Shown one piece after another: positions 44,290 to 56,600 of a DNA stretch of 64,000 bases. Origin of the DNA: Calendula officinalis (lineage: Eukaryota; Streptophyta; Magnoliopsida; Asterales; Asteraceae). Each line of letters opens with the position of its first letter. Position 1 is the first letter of the stretch. Made by a program: the position numbers and the translations under genes. Under the pieces are notes generated by a model that saw nothing but the letters and a program-made list of their open reading frames with translations, made no database searches and was not told where the DNA came from. The stretch is from assembly GCA_963853835.1 (NCBI GenBank), contig OY970829.1, forward strand, positions 4,322,446 through 4,386,445, given 5' to 3'.

Positions 44290-46481
44290 TGTAACACCGC
44301 AAAATTTAAGCCATTTTTTTTTAAATAAACAAAACCAACGTAACCTAACGGAAGCAATCCCAACTATTACAGTTTATCAAAAGACTTACCAACCATTAAT
44401 AATTTACAAACCAACATAAACTATTATAAAAATATCCGGTGTTACTAAATCCAAGGCTTGACCATTTTACCAAAATATCAGAGTAAGTGACAAAACTTTC
44501 CTTCAAAACCCGACTCTAAGATTCACCCAGTCAAACCTGTAAAGAGTTAACAAGAGAGGGATTAGCATAACGCTAAGTGAATGAAATTATAAACATTAAA
44601 TTGCACAACCACACAATTTAAGATAACACCCTCTACAAATAACACCCTTTAATTAGCAAATAACCAGAGGAACGGCGGTTTGGCCGAACTCACAACTGTT
44701 GTCGGCCCAACAACAGTTTACCGTTAGCCCCATGCTACTTGGTACAGTGCCAGTGCTCCTCGACCTACCCGTGTCCAAAGAGTCCTGGTATTGTTTCCAA
44801 TAGCAAACGATGCTCAGCCACTAACTGCACGGGCTGACCTCTTTCCGTGTATCATGCGCATATAGCATTTAATTAACACATAGCAGCTAATTAACTAACA
44901 CCCAATTAAGAACCGCGTTGAAAATCGATTTCTGCAGCCAAACCCAAGTGGAACCCCAAAACCATTGCAAGTAGTACACTCTAATGGTTATAAATCCACT
45001 CACCTTAGAAAAAGCTCCTTGATACTCAGTGGTCTTATGTTACTGAGTTCCTTTACTCTTTCCTGCAACACAATTAAACACCCGAGTTAATAACCGTTTT
45101 GACCCGAAATGTGCAAAACTACACAATATACTATAATATCATAACAACAAGTATACAATCCAAAACTTGCACTTATATAACCCCCAATTTGACATTTTGA
45201 CTTACAAAAGTCAAACCCGATTCATTCTTGTAAAATTATTCAATTTTACCCAAATGGGTCAAAAAGCCCACTTTAATTAATTAAAAATACCCAAACGGGT
45301 CAATTAGGCCCACTTTAATTAAAAGAACACTCAAACGGGTCAAATAGGCCCACTTTAATTAACAAAATGCCCAAACGGGTCAAATAGGCGCACTTTAATT
45401 AAAAGAATACCCAAACGGGTCAAATAGGCCCACTTTAATTAACAAAATGCCCAAACGGGTCAAATAGGCCCACTTTAATTAAAAGAATAGGCCCACTTTT
45501 CCATCTCAATCATTTCCAAGTATTAACTATCATGTCAATACATACAAATTTAATCATTTATGGTTAATATGATCATATAACTAAGTCAAATTCCTAGATT
45601 TTTGACTAATCAAAAATCCCACCAAATTTTGCAATTTCTACAAATTCTTGTTACAAATCATATTTCAATCTCAATTTATTAACCAATACCTAACCAAATT
45701 AGTTTAAGATAACAATTCATACATAAAACTCAATTCCAAGTAATTATGATCACTTCATCTTCTTCATAAATCACCTCCAATGGTGATTTATGAACAATAC
45801 ACCAGATTAGGGTGTCTATTAGGAATTAAACATATATATACAACTTCTCTAGCACCATAAACCCTAGATAATCAATCAATTTTAGTTTTAGATCAAGAAT
45901 CCTCAAGAACACCAAAACCCTAATTCTTCAATATTCGAGAAACTAAACCCTAGTTATGAAAATAAGCTTACTTACTTGATTATGATGTTAAAAACGAAAT
46001 TAGGATTAAGAATCTCCAAGGTTTCAAGTTCCAATATGAAGAAAGTTGAAGAAATCAAGTTATGTGTGTGTTTTGAGTGTGTAACGAAAGAGAGCAGAGA
46101 ACAAGCGTGGAAATGAGATTGAGATAAGAACAATTTTGATTTAGCCCAAGACAAAAACGTGGTCAGCTTGAAGGGGCAGCTGGAGCTGACAAAAATTCAT
46201 TTTTATCGGTATAATACATAAATTTCGATGTTTAATTTGGAACCCTAAACGAACTCTGTTTTTAATTCTGAAAATACCGTTGGAATCCTTGTTCAAAATA
46301 GAACATAGATATATAAAAATCATTCTAATATATATCTATCTCGGTATTTGTTAATTTTTAACCCCGTGGTTAAAAATACAAATAATTCTAATAATTATAA
46401 TAAAATCCTATAAAATAGAAAAATAAAAAATAATACTTACAGATATTATTAAAATATCATACCGGGTCTCGGGGTGTTACA
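44290..46481 (-). repeat. 5' LTR of element F1 (2192 bp)
   Basis: Read on the minus strand it starts TGTAACACCCCGAGACCC, a start common in plant gypsy LTRs, and ends GGTGTTACA before the primer site. Length is typical of larger chromovirus LTRs. It includes a tandem repeat at 45249-45489. No partner LTR in the window. Confidence 0.8.
45249..45489 (+). repeat. Tandem repeat in F1 LTR, about 40-bp unit, six copies
   Basis: Unit CCCAAACGGGTCAAATAGG then CCCACTTTAATTAA and a tail. Inner copies alternate tails AAAAGAATA and AACAAAATG, so the present unit of growth is a dimer of about 80 bp. Confidence 0.9.
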
Positions 46482-47704
46482 CTATGTACGTTCAAGTTCA
46501 CTCGTTTCAAATCCATGAAACATAGTTATTTAATTGGTGCGTAATCCCTTATAGGCTAGCTAGGCATACAAGTTAAAGTATAAGTTCATGAGCCTGTAAT
46601 CAAACCTAAATCCGCCTTTACCTAGGCATGTCGAGTCCACGACGTTTTAATAGAATATATATCTCATATGTTACACGGCTAGAGCGACTAGCCATGAGCG
46701 GGGGATCAAGCCCGAATAGTACTACTCATATATTCGTTGGCTAACTATAATTGATTATTACAGTAATGTTAGATCTAAACGGTCTGGCGATAGGGGCTTC
46801 TATCAACTCACGGTTATACAAAGATTAATATCGCAAAATATAGTTTTTCATACAAGTCTTAGTTAAGACTTTTTGTAAAAATACTTGTTTGAGTATGACT
46901 CTTCAATGACCAGTTATCTCAAAAGGATAGTTTATCCAAGTTTTCACAAAGACTGATTGTACCAAAATATTGTTCATAAATATCTTTCAAAGACCAGTTG
47001 TACCGAAATGTTATAAAAACATTAATATGTTTCTCACCCCGAAATAGTTAGAATACAGTAAAAGTGGGGCTGTGAAAACTCACATGTTTTCCATAAGCTA
47101 GCAACAAAATGACATGAATGATATGTCAAACGATGCATCAACTACCTATAAGTGTGAGGTAAAATAGTTTAGTTGTCGGCTCAATCGGCACGTCTATACT
47201 AGTGGTTCACTCCAATGTTTGATTTTAAATGTCATTAAGCGCAAATGACTCATTAGTGACCTTATAGAATTTATTAGTTTTTACTTGCTAATAAACTTGT
47301 ATTTAGGATACGTTTATATTATTTATATAAGTCTAAAAAATGTTTATTAATTTATTAACATAAATTTTATGTATTTGTTATAATAACTATTTTTAACTCG
47401 GTGAACTTTTTAAGGCGAAAATACTGTTCTTAAGTATTTATTCTAAATTGTCAAAATACCTCATTTTCTTATGTTAATTTTTAGGCAATAAATACGAATA
47501 TTAAGTTATTGTAAATAAATTAAATGTAATATTCCAAATAATGGCCTAAATATAATATTTCATTAAATTGGTGTCCATGGCGTGGAGACTTGGTTCACGT
47601 TGTAGGGTTTAGTCAGTAGGTTACATGAAGGACACAGATTTTCTTTTGGTTCCATTTTTATAAGGTTTTTGGTTTTAAGTTTTGGGTTTGATCATTAACA
47701 ATCC
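46482..47704. other. Unassigned DNA, possibly gypsy LTR or UTR remnant
   Basis: About 1.2 kb without coding capacity. Stretches such as GCGGGGGATCAAGCCCGAATAG and GGCTTCTATCAACTCACGG (each under a fixed context near 46700 and 46790) have the look of LTR sequence, but I cannot pair them with anything here. Confidence 0.4.
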
Positions 47705-50700
47705 GACGAATACGGAATGGCCCGATATACCTTGGTGCTAATTTTCCCCGTTTCCCAAATCGAATTACCCCTTTCCAAGGTGAAACCTTTAAATAAATCA
47801 TCTCATTAACCTCGAAAGTCAATGGTCTTCTTTTCGGATCTGCGTACATCTTTTGCCTATCACGGGCAGCTTTTAACTTTTCTCGAGCAATCGCCACTTT
47901 ATCTGCAGTCATTTGGACGATCTCGGGACCCGCAAATTGTTTCTCCCCCGCTTCTAACCAACACGTGGGAGTTCGACATCGCCTACCATATAACATCTCA
48001 TATGGTGGCATCTTGATACTTGAGTGATAAAAATTATTGTAAGCAAATTCAATCAACGGTAAGTGAGAATCCCAAGAACCACCATATTCTAAAATACACG
48101 CTCGTAACATATCTTCGAGAGTCTGAATCGTCCTCTCTGATTGACCGTCTGTCTTCGAATGATAAGCAGTACTCAAATTTACCGTGTACCTAATTCTCGT
48201 TGTAAACTATTCCAAAATTTTGATACAAATCTTGGATCCCGATCAGAAACTATTGACAATGGCACACCGTGTCGCGAAACGACCTCGTTAATATAAATTT
48301 GTGCTAACTTTCCGAGCGAATCTGTCTCGTTTATAGCTAGAAAATGAGCACTTTTTGTCAACCGGTCTACCACAACCCAAATCATACTGTGACCTTTTTG
48401 TGTTCGTGGTAATTTAGTCACAAAATCCATTGTGATATTATCCCATTTCCACTCGTGAATTTCTAATTGTTTCAAAGATCCGTACGGTTTCTGATGTTCG
48501 GCTTTAACTTGAGCACAAATATGACATTTTTCTACAAATAATGCCACATCCGTTTTCAAAGTCGGCCACCAATATAATACTTTAAGATCATTATACATTT
48601 TAGTACTTCCCGGGTGAACCGATAATCTAGACTTGTGGGCCTCGGCTAAAATCAGATCCCTAAGACCCCCAAGTAGTGGAACCCAAATCGAGCCTGAAAC
48701 GTCTTTAACCCTCGTGAATCATTAACTAAATCGTCTTTACGTTTAAGCATTATTTAAGATTTTAGGTTTTCATCTTTTAATGCTTCTAATTGACATATCT
48801 TCAATCGATCTATCAAATCATAGACGATCTCCATTCGCATAAATCGTATATTATCTGAATTTTCTTTACGACTTAATGCATCGGCGACTATATTGGCTTT
48901 CCCGGGATGATATCGAATTTCACAATCATAATCTTTGATTAATTCTAGCCACCGTCTTTGTCTCATATTTAAATCTTTATGAGTAAACACATACTGTAAA
49001 CTTTTGTGGTCGGTACAAATAATACATTTCGTTCCGTAGAGATAATGTCTCCACAACTTTAATGCAAAAATAACCGCCTCCATTTCAAGATCGTGTGTTG
49101 GATAGTTTCTTTCGTGTATCTTTAACTGTCATGAAGCATAAGCTATCATCCGATCTCGTTGCATAAGTACACAACCCAAACCCGAGAATGAAGCATCACA
49201 ATATACAATAAAGTCTTCTGAACCCTCCGGTAACGCGATAATTGGAGCTTGACATAATAAATTCTTTAAAGTTTGAAATGCAATTTCTTGTTCGTCACTC
49301 CACCGATACAGTACATCTTTACGGGTCAATTTGGTTAACGGGCCCGCAATTTTTGAAAAATCTTTAATAAATCTTCGATAATACCCCGCCAACCCGAGAA
49401 AACTCTTGATTTCGGACGGTGTCTTTGGTGCATTCCAATTCATAACTGCGGTAATTTTGGCCGGATCTACTTTAACCCCGTTAACACAAATAACATGACC
49501 CAAAAACTGCACCTCCCGTAACCAAAATTCACATTTTGAGAACTTAGCATACAATTGTTCTCGTCTCAAAGTATCTAAATGTTCTTCGTGATCTGATTCG
49601 GTTTTCGAGTATATCAATATATCGTCAATAAAAACGATTACAAATTTATCTAGAAATGGTCGACACACCCGATTCATAAGATCCATGAATATCGCCGGGG
49701 CATTTGTTAACCCAAACGGCATAACTAAAAACTCATAATGACCGTACCGAGTTCGAAAAGCCGTCTTATGAACATCATCTCCATGAACACGAACTTGATG
49801 ATACCCGAATCGTAAATCAATTTTTGAATAACAAGAAGAACCTTGTAACTGATCGAACAAGTCATCGATTCGAGGTAACGGATATTTGTTCTTCACTGTT
49901 CGTTTATTCAACTCCCGGTAATCAATACACATCCGGAGAGTACCATCCTTTTTCTTTACAAATAATACCGGAGCTCCCCAAGGTGAGGAACTCGGTCGAA
50001 TAAAGCCTTTGTCGAGTAACTCCTGAATCTGAGTCATCATTTCACGGATTTCTGAAGGTGCCAACCGATACGGAGCCCGAGCCACGGGACTGGCTCCCGG
50101 AACCAAATCAATTTTGAATTCTACCTCCCGAATAGGAGGCAACCCAGGTAAATCATCGGGAAAAACCTTCGGGTATTCCGAAACCACCCGGATATCACGA
50201 ACCACCTGTTTTTCTTTTCGGGTATCAACAGCATAAGCTAGAAAAGACTCACACCCTTTAGCCAAGGATTTCCTGGCTTTCATAAATGAAATGATCGGGA
50301 AAGAATAATTAACCCGATCACCACGAGCCACTACATGTGACCCTTCCGATAAAGGAAAAGAAATCAATTTCTTATGACATTTTATACTAGCCCTATTGGT
50401 ACTTAACCAATCCATACCAAGGACTACATCAAAACCAGATATTGGCATTAACAACAAGGAAGTTATAAATTTAACGCCATCTATATCAATATATGCTCCG
50501 GACACAGATGATGTGACCGGAACCACTTTACCATCAACTACTTCTATCTCTAAAGAGTTAGACACAACAGTAGCAGGTAAACCCAATTTATCATAAAAAT
50601 TTACAGATATAAAAGAACGGTTAGCTCCAGAATCAAATAATACGCGAGCAGGTTTATTATTTATCAGGAACATACCGGTAATAACGTCATCGGTGGTAGT

Positions 50701-50936
50701 TGCATCTTCCACCGTCATCTGAAACGCCCGTCCCTCAGGTGGAGGGGGATTCTTCCTTTTTTGGCCCGTGGATGACATAGACCCACCTACCGACCCCGAA
50801 CCCGTTCTTCTACCAGATGGACAATCTCCCGCCCTATGACCTTCTTTCTGACAGTTCCAACAAACATTTCTCGGGAGCCCACAATCTTTCGTTTCATGCC
50901 CGTGTTGACCACACCTAAAACACCTCATTGTCTGAA
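47705..50936 (-). mobile_element. Element F2: Ty3/gypsy pol fragment
   Basis: Minus strand, from the second half of gag (zinc knuckles) through protease, RT, RNase H and integrase; no LTR at either end. The left break falls inside the integrase C-terminal GPF region near 47705; the right break at about 50936 abuts the truncated LTR of G. Confidence 0.85.
47705..50936 (-). pseudogene. F2 gag end, protease, RT, RNase H, integrase
   Basis: From 50936 downward: knuckles CFRCGQHGHETKDC and CWNCQKEGHRAGDC; protease VLFDSGANRSFISV; RT with MCIDYRELNKRT and VIVFIDDILIYS (near 49620); RNase H to YAS at 49129, where an in-frame TGA interrupts (CGA to TGA likely), resuming ELEMEAVIFALKLWRHYLYG-like sequence to 48754; frame change; integrase with HHCC region (CHICAQVKAEHQK), first Asp TMDFVTKLP, second Asp VSDRDPRF, another frame change near 48178, Glu in DGQSERTIQTLEDML, and GPFRIRRIV, after which the gypsy sequence ends. 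RT-before-integrase order identifies Ty3/gypsy. Confidence 0.88.
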
Positions 50937-50938
50937 AC

Positions 50939-52434
50939 AATTTAGGAGATAGCGGCGCTATTTCGGGATTAGCGGCGCTATTTAACGCGGGGTCTAGATA
51001 GCGGCGCTATCTTGAAGATAGCGGCGCTATCTAGTGCTGAACAGACATAAAAACGGGATTTTGACCCATTTCAGCCCAAGACTTTTCCAGAATTCTCTCT
51101 CGACGGGAGTGGACGATTTTTGGTGATTTTGGGTGTTCTTGGGCAGATTTTAGCTGGAAATCAAAGGGTTATCATCTCTAGTGTTGATTATTAAGGTAAT
51201 TTACCATCCCTTTCTTCATGCATGAGTAGAAATTGAGATATTTAGTTGTTAGGTCAAGAACCCTAGTTGAATGTTGAGTTATAAATCTGAAAATTGAGAT
51301 GGTACTCTTGTGTAACTGAGTATTTAGCTATGAGAATTGTAGTTAGCATGTGATCATGTGCAAGTATGAGTAAATTGGTGGTCTAGGGTTTTGGTTCATC
51401 ACCAAATTAGGGAAAATTGATGACTAAGGTATATCCTAGATATGATTATGGTTTAGAATTGTTGTTGAGATGTGTATGTTTGTGTTAGGTAAACAATTGG
51501 AAGATTGTGGTGATTGCATCAATCGGTGTTATTTAAATTGTGATTAAAGGAAGTGTTTGGCTCGTGTTGACAAGTGTTTAATCCCAGGTGAGTTCACTAT
51601 ATGCAATGTGTATATTTTTAATTATATAATATATTTATGTAATGATTAATTGGTACTTGTTTCAATTGGTAACCTTGAATATTGACATGGACTTTGAGAC
51701 CACCTTGTTGAACCTTAACATTTCCTTGACCCGTTCGAGTGGATTTCCTTGAGTGATATTTCGTTTCGTGAGGACCCATGGCGGCTCGAGTATTACTTCG
51801 TGTAATATGTTGGGCGGTGGACGCGGGAGTACCTGGCGGAGGAGTGGTATGGAACGTCCTGGTGAGGCTGGATCATGGACTCAGTTAGGGGTGCCATGGT
51901 CACCTTCATCGGCCTCATTCCCTAATGGCCTAAGAGGGAATGATGCACTTTGTTAAATCTGGAATTCTACTTTGATCATTGTTGACCCGATATTGTCATG
52001 TGATACTTTGTGATGCTGTTGTCATGCTAACCCGGTATTTTGACCCGTTACTATTGGTTTGTTTGTTTATGATGATTTATATAATTATTTAGTATAACAT
52101 TATACATTGTGGAACTCACTAAGCTTTTATAGCTTACACGTTTAGTTGTCATCATTTTCAGGCATAGATGAAGGCAAGGGCAAGTGTGATTAGGTACTTG
52201 AAGATTGTTTTGCTTGAAGCTTGGGAAAGCTTCTCTTTTGGTATAGACTTATGAAATTTTGATGTATATCTTTTGGGTTGTTAGTTGGTTTGTATCCGAT
52301 ATAGATAGTTGTTTCATGGCTTGTATAGTTTCTTTTGGTAATTATGTTTAAAACTTGTATTTTGGTTAGGTTATGGAAGGTTTGGTTGTAAATGATGTTT
52401 TCAAAAAAGGTCATTATGAAACTTGGTCCTTACA
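50939..52434 (+). repeat. 5' LTR of element G, first 263 bp missing
   Basis: Begins AATTTAGGAGATAGCGG inside the LTR and ends GGTCCTTACA. Contains four of the six AGATAGCGGCGCTATCT-type palindromes seen in the full LTR. Confidence 0.92.
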
Positions 52435-52437
52435 ATA

Positions 52438-52449
52438 TGGTATCAGAGC
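52438..52449 (+). promoter_or_regulatory. Primer-binding site of G (initiator tRNA-Met)
   Basis: TGGTATCAGAGC, three bases after the 5' LTR. Confidence 0.92.
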
Positions 52450-52639
52450 ATTGGTTTGAGTGAACTAGGTATCATTGTGGTACTAGACTCAAACTTAGGC
52501 ATTGATGGTATAGTGTATAGGCTAAGAGCTTAGGTCGGATACAAACCATAGGTTGGACATGTATGTATGAGTCTAAAGAAATGTTAGGGTGAGTGTTATA
52601 TAATATATTCTTTATCTTTTCATAAAATTTCAGTTAGGG

Positions 52640-53584
52640 ATGGATAAAGGAAGTAGTAACAATGATAATGACGGTTCGAGAAGTGCGGAGCACCCTGAGT
52701 TAACTCCTTCGGGTCCTCGAACCCAAGGAACGAACCCTACTAATCGTGAAGAAGAAGAAGTGGTATCTCCAAGGGAGGAAAGGTTGATGAATAGGATGGC
52801 GGACATGGTCCGGGCCACCTTTGAACAATTTAGACGTGAAGAGAAAGAAAATTTGAAGGAGAAGGAGAATGTAGTTGATGAATCCCCGAGTAAGAAATCG
52901 GGTTCGGTATCATTTAAAACTTTTTGTAGTAGTGGGGCCACAGAATTCTCGGGTGTGACAAACCCCGTGGAAGCGTTGTTATGGGTTGAACATACAGAGA
53001 AGGTATTTCGTATCTCTCGTGTCGCCAAAGATGATCAAACCGTGTATGCCACCGCCATGTTCACTGGTAAGGCATTAACTTGGTGGAACAACACCTTCAA
53101 AATCCTTGACGAAGAAGAAAAGGATCATATGCCGTGGGATGCCTTTAAGGCTCGTTTTCTCGAGCAATATTGCCCTAATGATATGAAGAGAAGATTGGAG
53201 AAGGAGTTCTTAGAACTCAAACAAGGATCGTTATCAGTAGATGAATATGAGACTCTATTCAATCAAAAGGCCCAATTTGCCACGAAATACATTCCGACCG
53301 AAGTCGAGAAGATTCAAATGTTTGTGGAAGGTCTAAGGTATGAGATTCAAGATTTTGTGAACAACCGTGATATTCCGTCGTTTGCTAAGGCAGTTGAATA
53401 TGCTCGAAGAAGAGAGCATGATTTGAGTCTGCGGGGAGAATTTACCCCCGATTCTAAACGTCAAAAGGTTGAACAAACTACTTCGTCTCCTTCCGGTCGT
53501 ATTAATCGATTTATTCATAACAGTCGAACCCAATCTCAAGGGTCAACTCGGCCTCGTGGCCAATCTCAATCATTTTCTATTCAA
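52640..53584 (+). CDS. gag: G gag, exon 1
   Basis: 315 codons from the ATG at 52640, with no stop. An acidic, polar N-terminus, a helix (EERLMNRMADMVRATFEQFRREEKEN, positions about 45-70), and the retrotransposon gag domain (about 95-235: NPVEALLWVEHTEKVFRISR, MFTGKALTWWNN, FKARFLEQYCPNDMKRRLEK, MFVEGLRYEIQDFV), then a basic tail. After FSIQ the sequence CAA|GTAAGA looks like a 5' splice site; unspliced, the frame ends 21 bases later. It would encode the virus-like particle shell. Confidence 0.85.
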
Positions 53585-53659
53585 GTAAGATCGAAATTTA
53601 AATAAATTCTATAATATGTATATGTTTATGAATTGTGTTTAACCATTTTAATATTTTAG
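53585..53659 (+). other. Predicted 75-bp intron in G gag
   Basis: GTAAGATCG ... AATATTTTAG, strongly AT-rich, phase 0. Removing it joins gag to the zinc-knuckle part in frame (LDANRDCQTCGKNHRGRC). Without splicing, gag would stop before its knuckles. Confidence 0.65.
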
Positions 53660-56600
53660 TTGGATGCTAATCGGGATTGTCAAACTTGTGGAAAGAATCA
53701 CCGAGGACGGTGTGCTAGTGATCGTGGGCCCGTGAAATGTTTTGGTTGTTTTGAAGAAGGCCACATAAAGTCTAGGTGCCCGAATAAGGATGTGGTTTGT
53801 TATGGTTGAGGATTAGTAGGTCATCGGAGGCGTCAATGCCCAAATCCTTCAAATCGAGCTACTGAAAGTCGAGGTTCGGTACAACAACCTCCGCGAGTGG
53901 GGGCATCGAGTCAAAAGGAGGAGGTTCCCAGGGCTAGAAGTCGTGCCTTTCAGTTGACCCCGGAGGAAGCTCGAGAAGATCCGAATGTTGTTTCTGGTAC
54001 ATTCCTTGTTAATTCTCAACCCGCTCATATATTATTTGATTCTAGAGCTTCTGATTCCTTCGTATCTGTGAAATTTGCTAAATTGTTATCTGTGCTTCCA
54101 TATCCTTTGTTGAATCCATTCTGTGTTGATAATGCGGGTAGTGAGACCCTGGTAGCTGATTGTATATATAAGGATTGCTCGTTAGAGATAGATGGTCATA
54201 ATTTTCTAGTAAATCTAGTATTGATAGACTTACCCAATTTTGATATTATTATTGGAATGGATTGGATGTCGAAGTATCATGCTAGTATTCTGTGTTATGA
54301 GAAGATGATAAAGATTCCGATAGGTGGAGAAGAACCTTTGTATGTGTATGGTGATAGTAAAATGAAGAATAGAAAGGTGATCTCTTTCTTGAAGGCTAGT
54401 AAATTGATGTCCCATGGATGTTATTCTTATTTAGCTTATGTTCTCAATCCGGTTGTAGAAGTTAAGAAATCAGTGAAAGATGTTCCCATTGTTAATGAAT
54501 TCCCGGAGGTATTTCCCGAGGATTTACCCGGATTGCCGCCTGATCGAGAAGTTGAATTCCGAATTGATCTTGTGCCGGGTGCGGCTCCAATCGCTAAAAC
54601 CCCTTATCGTTTAGCCCCAGCAGAAATGAAAGAAATTATGAATCAATTACAAGAATTGCTGGATAAAGGGTTCATTCAACCGAGTGTGTCACCGTGGGGT
54701 GCACCGGTTTTGTTCGTTAAGAAGAAAGACGGGTCAATGCGGATGTGTATTGATTATCGTGAACTCAACAAAGTAACAATCAAGAACAAATATCCGTTGC
54801 CCAGAATTGATGATCTTTTTGATCAATTGCAAGGTGCAAGTTATTTTTCTAAGATTGATTTGAGGTCCGGTTATCATCAGTTGAAGGTTTACAAAGAAGA
54901 TGTACCTAAAACTGCATTCCGAACCAGATATGGGCATTATGAATTCTTAGTCATGCCATTCGGTTTAACGAATGCTCCGGCCGCCTTTATGGATATGATG
55001 AATCGAGTATGTCGTCCTATGTTGGATAAGTCGGTTATTGTTTTTATCGATGACATCTTAGTGTATTCTAAATTCGAGAGCGATCATGCTTCGCACCTTC
55101 GTGAAATCCTTAATCTTCTAAGAAAAGAGAAATTGTATGCCAAGTTTTCCAAATGTGAATTTTGGTTACGCCAAGTTCAATTCCTTGGTCATGTGGTATC
55201 AGGTGAAGGTATATCTGTCAATCCTTCAAAGATTTAGGCGATTATGAATTGGGAAGTGCCCCGAAATGCTTCCGAGATCCGAAGTTTCTTAGGTCTCGCA
55301 GGTTATTACCGCCGGTTCATTAAAGATTTCTCTCGTTTGGCCGTGCCCCTCACGAGTCTTACCCGAAAAGATGTGAAGTATGAATGGGGTGAAGCACAAG
55401 AACAAGCCTTTAGAATATTGAAAGACTGTTTAATGAATGCTCCCATATTGTCATTACCCGAGGGCGAGGAAGATTTTGTTGTTTATAGTGATGCATCAAA
55501 AATGGGACTCGGGTGTGTTCTCATGTAGTGGGTAAAAGTCATTGCCTATGCATCCCGTCAATTGAAGGAGTATGAAAAGAATTATCCAACTCATGACCTT
55601 GAGTTATCTGCCGTAGTGTTTGCATTAAAAATTTGGAGGCATTATTTGTATGGGACTAAGTTCCAACTCTTTACCGATCATAAGAGTCTCAAATATAAAT
55701 TTAGCCAACAATCATTGAATATGCGACAACAACGTGCCATGGAACTCATAAAAGATTATAACTGTGAATTTTTGTATCATCCCGGGAAGGCGAACGTAGT
55801 TGTTGATGCTCTAAGCCGTAAGGCTTACCGTTCGAGTATGTGTTATGCAATGTCCTCCACTACATTGAAGTTCATTTTACTTGATGATCTTAAGAAGTGG
55901 CAAGATGAAGCATTAGAACCCGAGAATATTAGGAAGGAGAGAATGGTGAATTATGAGAAAGACTTAGAAGTAGATGGCCGAGGTGTCAAAGTTTTTAGTA
56001 ACCGGTTATGGATACCGAAGATTGGAGAACTGAGAACTGAGAAATGATGTGTTGAGTGAGGCTCATAGTTCAAAGTTCTCAATTCATTCTGGTATGAATA
56101 AAATGTACCATGATTTGAGATTGGATTATTGGTGGCCGGGAATGAAGAAGGATATTGGGAAGTTTGTACAAGAATGTAACGTTTGTGCACAAGTTAAAGC
56201 TGAACATCAGAAACCCTATGGGAGTTTACAACCACTTAGCATTCCTGTTTGGAAGTGGGAGGAAATTTCCATGGATTTGATTACTAAACTTCCAAGAACC
56301 GCTCGTCAACACGATTGTATTTGGGTGATTGTTGACCGTTTGACCAAAAGTGCACATATCCTCGCTATGAGGGAATCGGCACCGATGGATTCATGGGCAC
56401 AAGTATATTTAAACGAGATAATTGCTAGGCACGGTGTTCCATTGAGAATAGTATCAGATAGGGATTCCCGGTTTACTTCTAATTTTTGGGGAAGTATGCA
56501 AAAAGAGTTAGGGTCGAAAGTAGCTCTTAGTACCGCTTATCACCCTCAGACCGACGGGCAAACCGAGAGAAGGATTCAGACCTTGGAAGACATGCTTAGG

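Larger units (their letters stand above)
42898..46481 (-). mobile_element. Element F1: Ty3/gypsy fragment (5' LTR, gag, start of protease)
   Basis: Minus-strand gypsy piece: 5' LTR 46481-44290, primer site, gag from 44108, and protease up to about 42898, where homology with F2 stops. There is no RT and no 3' LTR. The last 380 bp repeat those at 50567-50935 almost exactly. Confidence 0.85.

Noticed and set aside
44290..46481. 3' LTR of F2 (making F1-F2 one tandem element)
   Set aside because: On the minus strand no polypurine tract precedes the LTR start, and the F2 integrase is broken more than 1.2 kb upstream with unrelated DNA between.
51753..51956. 67-codon frame in the G LTR, repeated at 58429-58632
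   Set aside because: Present in both LTRs only because the LTR is duplicated; no recognisable protein and it lies in the untranslated LTR. Kept as unlikely, not excluded.
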